A stretch of 64,000 nucleotides of DNA from Denticeps clupeoides. Its lineage: Eukaryota; Chordata; Actinopteri; Clupeiformes; Denticipitidae. The DNA lies in NCBI RefSeq assembly GCF_900700375.1, contig NC_041707.1, positions 32,384,764 to 32,448,763 of the forward strand, given 5' to 3'. The translations under genes were made by a program, and so were the position numbers. Of this stretch, positions 14,684 through 25,000 are shown piece by piece. Every line of letters begins with the position of its first letter. Within the stretch, counting starts at the first letter, position 1. A model generated the notes under the pieces. It ran no database searches. It was not told the origin of the DNA and saw only the letters and a program-made list of their open reading frames with translations.

Positions 14684-17600
14684 TAGAACAGTGAACACAA
14701 TGAACCAAACGAATGCTTAAGAGTGTGAATTATTAAATAAAGTGAGTTAAAGTCAGTTAAGTGCAGCCAATGCAGAGTAATTTGATGCATTCATGAACAG
14801 TCAGATAAAGGGACTCACGTGCTGAAGAGGTCATACACCATTGCTTCTGTTAAGACTGGTGACGGACATCCAACCCAGATGGGAAAAAGCTCTCTATCAC
14901 ACAAACAGAGATTTTAAAAAGGCCTGAATATTGACAGAAGATGCATAGTATAAATGTGAGCATTAACAGTTCAAACAACCACTGATTACCATGTTAACAT
15001 TGTGTGTGTGTGTGTGTGTGAGAGAGAGATAAGTCATCTTATTCTATTATAGCCAGTGCTAAACTTTGGATTGGCAATGAACCCCAAACTAAAAATGGTC
15101 AAGTAAAATATTTTTTATATGATTACAAACCACTGATTCATACTAATAAAATCCCAGTTAGAATTATACGGAAATGTTTACTCCAGTGTGAGTATTGACA
15201 ATACTTGGAACAATGACCCTGTGACCTGTTGTTCCAGGTCAAAATAGTGTCAATAGTGTCTTTATTTTGCTCTCTTGGAACAAAGTGCCTTACATTAGAA
15301 CAGTGCTCAAGGTCTCTACTAAAAATGCAAAATGAGACATGGTAAGGAAAAACTATACCTTAAAATGCGTGTCACTGAGTTTTGCTCACATACTCTTTGA
15401 CATCTATGCCTTCTATAGTACGTGCATAGATAATCTCAGGGCATATTAAAAGGATACTCAGTCTCTAACTGCTAGTCAATGTAATAATAGTAAGATCACT
15501 ACGGTCAAACCTCAAGATGTGTCAGTGCCTGACAATTATAAAGCATCAATTCAAGGGTTTCCAAAAATTCTCAGATTTTCTGATAGGTATGGATAATGAG
15601 GGTTTATGGATAATTAAAATGATTAAACAGTCCTTTTTTAGTTTTATACATAATGTATACATTTTTTTAAACACTTTGAATGTATTTACCTTCAATCAGA
15701 AATGTCCTGATTTCATTGCAAACACCAAAGAATTCCCAATTCTCATGCCCACTGTAAACCTAAGAGCATTTTTAAATACAAAGAACCTTCAGATACTTAC
15801 ACATTAACAGGTTTAAAGGCAACTGGACCTTTGGCTTGTAGGGGCGGGTTGGGTTGCCTCTGCAGAGCTGCTATAGGTTGAGATTTAGGAGATACGGAAC
15901 TCTTCTTTAAAGTCTCCCATTCTTCTTCTGGTTTATTAACAGGATTATAACTAACTAAAAAAATGATGGGGAGAAAGGCAGACAGTTATCTAACTATGAG
16001 TCAGATCTATACAACCCCCAACCCAAACACATACACAGTTAGTAATATCTTTAGAAAAGAAATTCCATGACTTACTCACAACCATATGCAATTTTCATGA
16101 CAATACATTGTTTTGAACATTGTAGTTGTAAACGTAGAAAAATGTTTCTGGTGCAGCCTTCCGGGAACTATCTACTTTGTTCATTCACATTCATTTGTCA
16201 ATCCAATTTCAATTACTTTTCCATAACTTTATATGTTTATTTTGTATTCCTAAACTTTTCAAGGCCAGGAAAATTCTCTATTCAAATTACATGACCATAG
16301 AAACGCATATATTTAAATGCAATTACCTGTTAGTCCAGTCAAGGCTTCTAAAGCTTTTTCCGCAGTTCCATGGATGATGAGCGCATTTGAACTCACTTCT
16401 CGCGAGAAACCCATTTCCTGTATATGCAACATAAAAGCAGTTCACATAAGAGCAGCAGCAGACAGACACCAGTTAGAATGGACACAGGTGTGATTCTGTA
16501 CCATAAGTGCCATGATCTGGACCCTCATGAGCTCCTGAGCAGCATCAGGGCAGCTGTTGTCCAACTTCAACACCTCCTGATACACCATCGATGCATCATA
16601 ATACCTCTGCCAGGCCAAAATATATCAGGTTGCATGTTTGAAACACTAGATTTACAGTTTATTATTAATTAGAAATGTATTATTTTCTCCATCCTAATAC
16701 TACAAATAAATAATATGAAGCTTTTAAATCCACAAGATTGAACACTCAAATAGAGAAAAGATAGTGGTTTGCCTTGAGACTACTTATGCGCGAGAACTTT
16801 TTATCCGCAGAAAAAGTTACACAATTACATAGACTTCCGTTTTAACCAATGAAATTCAAGAAGCTCCAAACACATGAGTTCATGCTGCAGACATGCTGGC
16901 TTCCTGTCAGGGTCACCCTAAATTACTCAGTTGCTCTTGCTAATTCAAAACAACCATTACCATAAGCACAGCCTTTAGAAAGTAGATAGAATAAAATTTA
17001 AAATTTCCTCATCAAATTCTCAGTGAGTTCATTTGTCTATAAAATAAGTACATTTAGTGCTTTGAGGATAATTCAAATTCAATAAAAAATAAAAAAAAAC
17101 CTTTGCCAAGATTTAAGATTCTTTCCCCCTTTTTAAATCTGAATTGTGTCAGGAGTTAATTTCAATGTTGCTTGGCTTTTCAGTTGTGAATTCACAGGCA
17201 TGTAAACAGGTTCATTTAATGTTTCCAATACTGATTAGGTTCACCACAACACTAGGTCTAGAACCTAAATAATGAATTCCACATTTGCAGAATAAAACAG
17301 AATTTATTTTATGCAAAAATTTGGATCAACCAAGAAATATTGTGATACACAAAACCTAGTGTACTTTCAAATATAGACTACATACAGACTTTACCTGCCA
17401 ATGTTAGTTGCTCTATTGACTAGGAAGAAACGAAAACATCACAAATCTAGTCAACAAGAGAGAAGTGACATTTTATCAAGTGTATGCATACCTTAAGCCC
17501 AGTCAGTGCCCTGCCCTTGCGGTACAGGCCTTTAATCCATTGGGGGTTCATAGACAGCGCAAGATCAGCATCCGTTAAAGCCTTTTCGTACTCCTGCATC

Positions 17601-17789
17601 TTCTCATAACAGAACGATCGGTTCCCAAACAGCCTAACATGCACAGAAACAGGGCTTTTAAAGCACACAATACGCTTTTAGGAACAGGTGGATGACACCA
17701 TATTATCTGTTAGGGAAGATTATGTGACGTCAATCTGCAATACAATTTGAAGGTGTGTGTGTGTGTGTATATATATATGTGTGTGTGTG

Positions 17790-17834
<45 letters not shown>

Positions 17835-20246
17835 TCAAATTGTATTGCAGATTGACGTCACATAATCTTCCCTAACAGATAATATGGTGTGAAAATCAAA
17901 TATCAAGACAATCAAGTAATGGTACTGCCTACAAATTAACACCAATAAACCTTTAATAAACCTGTTAAAAGGCAATGTATGAAATATGTACATTAAAACC
18001 CCATAAAGTAATGAATTCAATAGGATGTTGATGTAGAAGAAGATATATATACACACACACACAGTACTGCAGATTAACTTTGGTTAACATGCTAACCAGC
18101 TAGCAGCAGCCCATCCAGTCTCATGGTACAATTCATGAAAAAATAGAGCTCTTACTTATATTCTTTAGGGTTGTGTTTAATGGCATCAGTAAAATATTTC
18201 ACGGCCATATCCAGATTCCCTCTGGCAGCACACTGGTTACCAATAACTGCAAATGAGATTTCACACAATCAACTTTCCCAATCCAGACAAAACACAGCAC
18301 ACATGCCAGAACTGACTCCAAAATCCACATGTTAATACCATTGTGGAACATGGTCTAGCTTTGGAGTGTAACACTTGTGGCCCTCAGCCACATCCCACGA
18401 GATCACTGCCTACAGATCAACAACATACACACTATGTCGAATTGGTAGTGATGAAGCATGAAAAAACAATTTCAAGCTGCAAAGTCACTAAAGTGCAGAA
18501 CGAACTCAGAGCATAGGGTGCTCAGCTTTTCAGCAAAGTGCGCACTGCATTATGGGATCTGCAGGCCGTGGGCTACATCGCCGGGCCCGAACTACAGATC
18601 TATACAAAGTGATCTCGTGAGACACGGCAGAGTTTGACAAATATTGTCTAGCTGGACAGTTTTATTTACAGACTGGATCCCCACACACACTTACGCGCTA
18701 ATTCTAAGCTTCTATTAATGAGGTCTTCAGTATTTTCCACCGGCTCTTCCTTTGCATCTTTCGGTTCATTACTCTGCAAAATATTTTTTAAATAATTGTG
18801 AATTAGTTCAAAGCATATTACAACCAACCGTATGTCAGACCCAGTCTACAGACCTGTTTAGGTCCTGTGGTTACTTTGTGATCAGTGGTGGGCTGTTTAG
18901 TTTTCCCAGAACTGACTGTTGTTTTTTCCTTCTTGTCCCGTGGCTTTTGGTCCAGCTTTCGTTTGGCAATTGCAGCAGCATTGGACACAAAACAGCTGTT
19001 CATATCCAACTCCTACAGACAAAAACATTAGCACAAAATATAAAATGTCAATTAGTTACATTTATTTATTTTTAAAAAATTAAACAAGCGAACAAAAGAT
19101 ATACACTTGTGCCATTTATCAGACTCCCTTATCCAGGGTACAGTCCCCCTGGAGACACTCAGGGTTAAGTGTCTTATTCAGGGACACAATGGTAGTGGGG
19201 TTTGAACCTGTGACTTTGTGGCCTTCTGGATCATAGGTTGGTATGTTACCACCCAGATTTAAAAAAAAAAAAAAAAAAAAAAAACACATGGAAGAGAGGA
19301 AAGCAGCTCTAAACTGAAACTGTTGCATAGTACATATTACTATATAATGAAAGTCAGCAAATACTGACAAATTTACACTGACATAATAAATATAGAAAAT
19401 CATTGGTAAATCAACATTAATCCTCTGATCAAGATCACTCAGGTAGTGAAGATCACTTTAAGTTTTTGACTGTATGCTCAGTAATAGCCAATACAAAGTT
19501 TTGCACACACAAGCACACCCACCTCTGGTTCACTGGGCAAGCTCTCTTCTTCCTCTTCACTACTAGAATCTGAAGCAGCCTGGGGTCCAGGATCAGGAGG
19601 CAACTCTGGGGTCTTATTCTTTATGTTAATTTTTATATCCTCTTCTGCTTTAGTCTATGGAGACAAACAGCTCATTACAGCATTCGTTGAATTCTTAAAG
19701 TGTAGTGTTTGTCAGCAATTAAACAATTCCTACGGATAAATTAAATGCTGTTAGCAATTTTTATACCTGTTGTGTTTGTTGGATGATGGATTTATTTGCA
19801 TTTTCTTTTTCTAGTCTTTTTTTCTCTTTCTGTCTCTGTTAAAAAAAATATATGTTCAATGTTTGACAAAACAAGGTACAATCGGTGTTTACTTGTGTGC
19901 CTCAATTGTGCACCATTTTTTTTTGCCGTTTCTTCTCTGCCTTCACTTTTAATCGCTCCTCTTCAGCTACTAGTTCTGTAGCATTTTTTTCAGCCTCCTA
20001 GAAAAACGTGCCACACATACACAATCAAAAACTTGTCCCTATAAATACAAGACTGACCGCTTCCACCTCTAATATGAAACAAGCCATGGAGGTACACGAG
20101 TTTAAACTCACGTGATGTGAGATTCGGATCCTGCTGAAAATGCGGTTAATCCTACGTGGCATGAAATCATCATTATCACTGTTGTCACTGTATGGGCCCA
20201 TGTTATCCAGGCCAGCTGGACACAGAAAGACATCAGTACGTCACAC

Positions 20247-20289
<43 letters not shown>

Positions 20290-21259
20290 GGGGGGGGGTG
20301 GAGGATAGAGACAATCTTACCAATTCCTCCAAAATCCAGAGGGTTGAAAAATCCCCGCCTTCTGGTCAGCAGATCTACAAATGCCTCCTGTTGGCAGAGG
20401 ACATTTTTAAGGTATATATAGTACAGGCAAGTTTGGACATCTTCTCATTCAATGTGTTTTCTTTATTTTCATGACCATTTTCATTGGTAGATTCTCACTG
20501 AAGGCATCAAAATTATAAATGAACACAATTGGAGCCCTGGCCTCCACAGTCACCAGACCTGAACCCAATCGAGATGGTTTGGGGTGAGTTGGACCGCAGA
20601 GTGAAGGCAAAGGGGCCAACAAGTGCTAAACACATATGGGAACAACTTCCAAGACTGTTTGAAAACCATTTCAAGAGTGTGCAAAGCAGTAATCAGAGCA
20701 AGGGGTGTTCTGCTTACAATTCTAGTTTGAAGAAACTAGAATATAAAACATGTTTTCAGTTATTTAACATTTTTTGTAAAGTCCATAACTCCACATGTGT
20801 TCATTCATAGTTTTAATGCCTTCAGTGAGAATCTACCAATGTAAATGACAATCACTTCACTTTCAAATGGTTAGCATCACGCCAAGATAAAGGGAAGAAA
20901 GTTATAGTATTGCGTGTGGCAAATGCAGAGAGACACTGCATGGTCATACTAGGCTGACTAACCGTGTTTCAGACTTTTTTTTTTAAATCAGGGAAGCGGC
21001 CGAATTTGTCCTGATTCACTCGGATTAGTCCACGCTTATTTACACACATAATGACGTGTAATACTTACATGGGTAGCCATCATATGCGGGTCGGGACGCA
21101 TAAATTCTGCAAACACAAAAAGGCAGCAAAAAAACGTCATAAAACTCCACAGTAGTTGCCTACAAAACAAGAGGCCAAGCAGTTTCCTCACAGGCGCAAA
21201 CTTACAGACATAAACTGGAGACAGGAGCTTGTCCTCTTACCTTGCGACCAGTCGTTCAT
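12244..21259 (-). CDS. ttc31: Tetratricopeptide repeat protein 31, with C-terminal RRM and CCCH zinc finger
   Basis: Molecular role not established; the domains suggest an RNA-binding co-factor. Coding exons in order: 21241-21259, 21069-21106, 20321-20387, 20112-20215, 19914-19997, 19767-19835, 19523-19654, 18854-19012, 18695-18773, 18156-18246, 17492-17633, 16502-16606, 16327-16417, 15801-15954, 14819-14893, 14526-14628, 13335-13432 and 12244-12358, giving 574 residues with consistent phases. Residues 77-127 form a Lys/Glu-rich helix (ELVAEEERLKVKAEKKRQK) that matches human TTC31 as I recall it. Three TPR motifs span about 251-350 (LFGNRSFCYEKMQEYEKAL). A UBA-like helix follows at 364-393 (EMGFSREVSSNAL). 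An RRM spans about 446-522, with RNP2 near IWVGCP and RNP1 KGCAFVNY at 483-490. A CCCH finger is at C543-X7-C551-X5-C557-X3-H561. Weak points: exon 5 has a non-consensus donor (ATG|GTGCAC), and the last exons rest on frame and splice logic. Confidence 0.9.
12440..12660 (-). repeat. tRNA-derived SINE, family B
   Basis: Reverse-complement copy in the last intron of ttc31, running from the AGTGAATGCCCAGTG tail to the TACCCACTAAGCAATCACTG head, with GGGATTCGAGGCGGCAACC as the B-box block. Confidence 0.8.
13525..14491. mobile_element. Mariner/Tc1-type element with CCCTGACAA termini
   Basis: The ends are inverted repeats: CTCCCTGACAAGTCTTGTCGC at 13525 and GCGACAAGACTTTTGTCAGGG ending near 14490. 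A minus-strand frame (about 13870-14144) contains RSTADVADTFNVTVSAS, resembling a transposase helix-turn-helix region, but the rest is lost. A SINE A fragment (13738-13830) lies inside. The element sits in the intron between ttc31 exons 16 and 17. Confidence 0.65.
13738..13830 (+). repeat. SINE family A fragment
   Basis: Matches the family A middle part: ACACTTAACCCTAAGTTG then GGGACTGTCCCTGTAACTAC. Confidence 0.7.
14643..14680. repeat. (CA)n microsatellite
   Basis: About 17 CA units directly upstream (in minus-strand sense) of the ttc31 exon that carries RNP1. Confidence 0.9.
17695..17890. repeat. Near-perfect inverted repeat flanking a GT/TA/CA microsatellite
   Basis: The first arm 17695-17770 is the reverse complement of 17815-17890 with no mismatch that I could find over 76 bases. 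The central 44 bases are GT, TA and CA runs. Each arm carries the CRE palindrome TGACGTCA. It lies in the ttc31 intron between exons 10 and 11. No clear target-site duplication was seen. Confidence 0.9.
19108..19257 (-). repeat. SINE family A
   Basis: Reverse-complement copy with CATTTATCAGACTCCCTTATC at its 3' end and the degraded head ATCATAGGTTGGTATGTTACC. It is followed by an A run at 19260-19283. It sits in the ttc31 intron between exons 7 and 8. Confidence 0.75.
20252..20296. repeat. (GT)n plus G-run microsatellite
   Basis: About 18 GT units followed by ten or more G, in the short intron between ttc31 exons 3 and 4, very close to the exon 3 donor. Confidence 0.9.
20419..20848. mobile_element. 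Tc1-like short element, copy 2 (transposase C-terminal fragment)
   Basis: Same family as 3766-4196 but in the opposite orientation. Here the plus strand reads the transposase end [19 protein letters not shown]. The left end GTACAGGCAAGTTTGGAC is slightly degraded. The right end is cut off and joined to a SINE B tail (TGACAATCACTTCACTTTC). Confidence 0.8.
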
Positions 21260-21289
21260 TTTAGACACGTCGGCGGAACGTCCGTCTAG

Positions 21290-22090
21290 ATTTTAAGATG
21301 CGTACGTTTTGTATGCGACAAGATAAAAGCGCACAAAGGCCAACGTCAACCCCGCACACCGTGCCCGGACATGCTTCCGCCCTGCCGCCTCACAGCTCGC
21401 TCGCCGAACCGCTGGACGCGCATGCGCACTGAGCGCACGAGAGAAATCCTGTTTCTGGAGAATCGAAACGAGACGCGTTCCCGAAGCTTCGAGAACTGTG
21501 TCGCCGTACTAGTAATACGAGAGGAAGAATTCGTGTGAGATAGTGGTTTGTTTCCACGAACTTTGAATTGGTCTGCTCCATGATTTATTGTGGTCAGATT
21601 TTTTATTCCAAATAAAAAACGTCTTCTGCTCTGATTTCAGTCATGTAACACGGTGGTGGTACTTCACGTGAAAATAAAAGGGATTCGATTTTTTGATTTC
21701 TTTGTTGCTTGGCTGTTCTGCTTACAATTCTGCGGAAGTCGTAGGCTATGCAAAGCCACGATTCTGCAAACGCTTGTATTCAGTGCAATCCCACACACAA
21801 TATCTAATCTAAATTTCAGAAACACATATTAAATCTATACTGTGAAAGACTTTGTGTGTCCCACGACGGAGCCATTTCGAGGCTGTGTAGCCATCAGATC
21901 GACTTGCAGCTCATTCCCTCCACGGTATTCCTGTCCCTGTCGCACCAGGCGGGGCGCTGTGGCCAAGTCAGACGCCGACAATCATTCGAAATTCCCGCGC
22001 AAGTTTCCGGGCTGCGGTGGCGTCCTGGCAACCGGGCGTTTAAACCGACGGCGACGGCAGTGCGCATGCGCACATCACTTCCTAAACAAC
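21290..22090. promoter_or_regulatory. Shared ttc31/alms1 head-to-head promoter region
   Basis: The two start codons are 831 bases apart and point away from each other. There is no TATA box. An NRF1-type palindrome GCGCATGCGC lies at 21418-21427 near ttc31. A full TGCGCATGCGCA lies at 22061-22072, 19 bases before the alms1 ATG. GGCAAC at 22027-22032 fits an RFX X-box half-site; ALMS1 has been reported as an RFX target, and here the other half-site is imperfect. Confidence 0.6.
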
Positions 22091-25000
22091 ATGGACCGCC
22101 GAGAGCCCGCCGAGGACGGGGCGACCAATAAAGTGGGTAAAATGTCGCTACTGCTTGTTCTGTTGCCGTTGTTTTAGCTCGCTGTGTTCTTAGAAGACTT
22201 GGAAGTTTTGTCCACGATATAGCTGAGGTTAGTTGTAGGCAAAGACAAGGATTTACTACTACTGTGACAGGTTTACTACTATCAAGTGTGCTTCTTTCTC
22301 ACATGACGCAAAGGTAGCACAATAGCTATCGGTTCCATCACCTCTTGATCTATTGACCCTTCGGCATGAACATCCTTGTAACCATAATGCATTGTAACCT
22401 GAGGATGTGTCCCCCTTTGTTTTGGTGTTTGCACTGATCTCAGACATTGGAGACTTGGTACCAGCTCCCTGCAGAAGAGGAACGCAGTCAGCTACCCGCA
22501 GTGGAGGTCCTTCAGGACGGTGCCTCCACCAGCCAGGTAGATGCAGGTGCCACCAGCGTTCCAGAGTGGAGGCAACCTCGTCTACACGACAGCAGCCAGT
22601 CCATGCAGCTAGGTACAACACAAGGCTGCCTTATGCAGGCATTTTTGCATTGGCTGCAATGGTGTGCCTTTTTTTTTGCCGCACCAGATTTTCAATGGCA
22701 TCATATTTAACTCAAGAGCCCTGTTATGTTCAGTATTTAGGTGTATTTTAGTCTTTCTTTACAATTTGGGCTTGGTTGAAGGTTAGTTCTGACATTGCCC
22801 TTGTGAAATATAACAAAAACCAAACATTTCTCATGTAATTTTGACTTGACGTTTAATTATATAAATCCGTACCAGGATTTTGCGTCAACCAACTAATTGA
22901 GTTCAGTCATGGACCAACAGCTTGGTTGAATCAACGCTTATGTTCTGGATATGGAGTTTCTTTTGTTTGGAAAAACACATTTTTGTCCAATTCACAATAT
23001 GTATTTACCAGATTTAATATAATATCTGACAGCATTGTAAATATGGTCACCAAACACATGGCCATGTATTCAACTGCACTTGATATTGAAACATCTGGGA
23101 GTGTGAACAAAATCAAAAACTACTTCAGTTGAGCTAGAATTGTTTATCATCAGCCTCTTTTGGTCAGTGCTCCCGTTTGTCATTATATGCTTGTGGAATT
23201 ATTTTAGAATTCCAAGACAGTCAGCTTTCCCCAGCCCTGACTCTGTTGCCGGCTAAAGATGGAAAGCAATTCAACTTTTCAGAATACACGCTCCTGCAGA
23301 AGACTGACCTTGATTTTGCTCCACTCAGGTAGGAAATATTAATATTTAAATGATTGTTACTATTTTGTAATTCTTTTTGGGCCTGTATTAAGTGTTACTA
23401 TGTTGGCTGTTGCTGAATTTAAAGTAAGTGTTTCTCCTGTAGGGGATCACCTGACTTTTCAGTCATGTCTGAGAGGTTGTCCATGTTACAAACTGGTGAG
23501 ATGTCTAGGCACCACCCACAAAGCCCTGCACATGACAATACAACGGACCAGACCTCCTTGTCCCAACATCCATTGGTTGAGGATGAGGATAGCAACAACT
23601 CACTCTCCCAGCACAGCTTGTCACCTTGTGAGCAAACCAAGAGAATGAGTGAAGATGAGCGAGTGGGTGAAGAAATTAGACTTCTGAAGGACATGGCAGA
23701 GGATGATGGATCATTTCTGAGCAGCACTGTTCCAGCAAGTGCACTGCTAGAGCTTCTAGAGAAGGAAGTGGGTGTGATTAGTAGCAGTAGTGCGGTTTCT
23801 TCCACCTCTGAGACCGTTTTCAGCCAGCCTTCTCAAAATCAGACAGGAAATGGTCACAGAAAGTCAGCTTCTTCAGACAAACAAACGGAGGCCATGCAAT
23901 ATCTGTCAGACTCAGCAAAAATCAACACGAGCTCATCCTCTCAGGTCCAGGTGGGTTCTGAGATCCTTCCACAGTTGAAGCCATCTGGAAATCAGAGTGG
24001 GATCCGAAAGAGCCCCCAAGGTGGGCAGATGAGCAAGCAACAAAGTAGACCATCTACACAGGGAAACTCACAGGCGAGCAGGTTGTCTGATATCTCAAAC
24101 ATCACTCTTCGTTCCTCAGGCTGCCGGCCTGATGCTGAATCCGATGCCTTGAGGTCCCAGCTGCTGTTAGAGAGCCGGAGAAGCCCAGGCAGGGGTTCAC
24201 CTACCGAGGGAGTGGTCAGGCTGGCCACTACGCCACTAGTCAGTGTTGAGCATGGGCATAAAGACCAAGCCCTGTGGCATTTCGGCCTTCAGACCGGTGT
24301 AGGTGGATCATTTCTGAGTTCAAACCCCATGTGTCAGTCTACACCTGCTGTGCTTCAGGATCATGGTCGAGGCAGGGGTCACAGCAGACACCCTGCCAAG
24401 GTGACAGTACTTCCTGCTGACACGCCGCGGGCACTTCCTTCCCTGGGTCTGTCTGATAGTGGAGGGGGGCTGGCTGGCTTGACTGGGAGCGAGGTGGATG
24501 CTTTACCCAGCCTTAGTTACCTGCAGAAGGTGGACGCATGGCAGGCAAATAAGAGCAGCAGCAGCAGCGGGGCCTTTAGTGATGAACCTGTCTTGCAAGG
24601 CTGCAAGGGGAGCGTTCATGGTACTGGTTCAACTGCAAAACTTTGCACACCTGCTGCCGGTTATAAGGTGCGTTCTCAAAGTCCACCTGAGATCTCTTCT
24701 GTGCCAAGAGAGGATTTGGGGGCAGACGGGAGTACAGAAGGAAGTGTGGCTGTGGCGGTAGCTGTAGGAGGCGGGGTGTCTCCTCTGGTTCGCACTCATT
24801 CTCACTCCTCCTCTGTGAGCACAGTAATTACCTCCATCCAGCACCAGACGGAGGTGAACCCGGAAAATGTCAGCAAAAATGCCCAGTTGGCCACAGTGGA
24901 TAAGACAACAAGGAAAAAAGAGGTTGATGCCATGGACAGGGCAGAGCCGCCTGGTCAGAGCAGACAGACCTCTCATTTCATCAGCCTGGGTCATTTCAGC

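Noticed and set aside
14484-14708. Frames rich in Val/Cys or Thr/His across CA repeats here and elsewhere (e.g. 3151, 20253, 51214, 55186)
   Set aside because: Dinucleotide repeats translate as CVCV or THTH. Only the part 14526-14628 is a real exon of ttc31.
20529-20810. 93-codon frame as a host gene
   Set aside because: It is the C-terminal scrap of a Tc1 transposase within a MITE-like copy.
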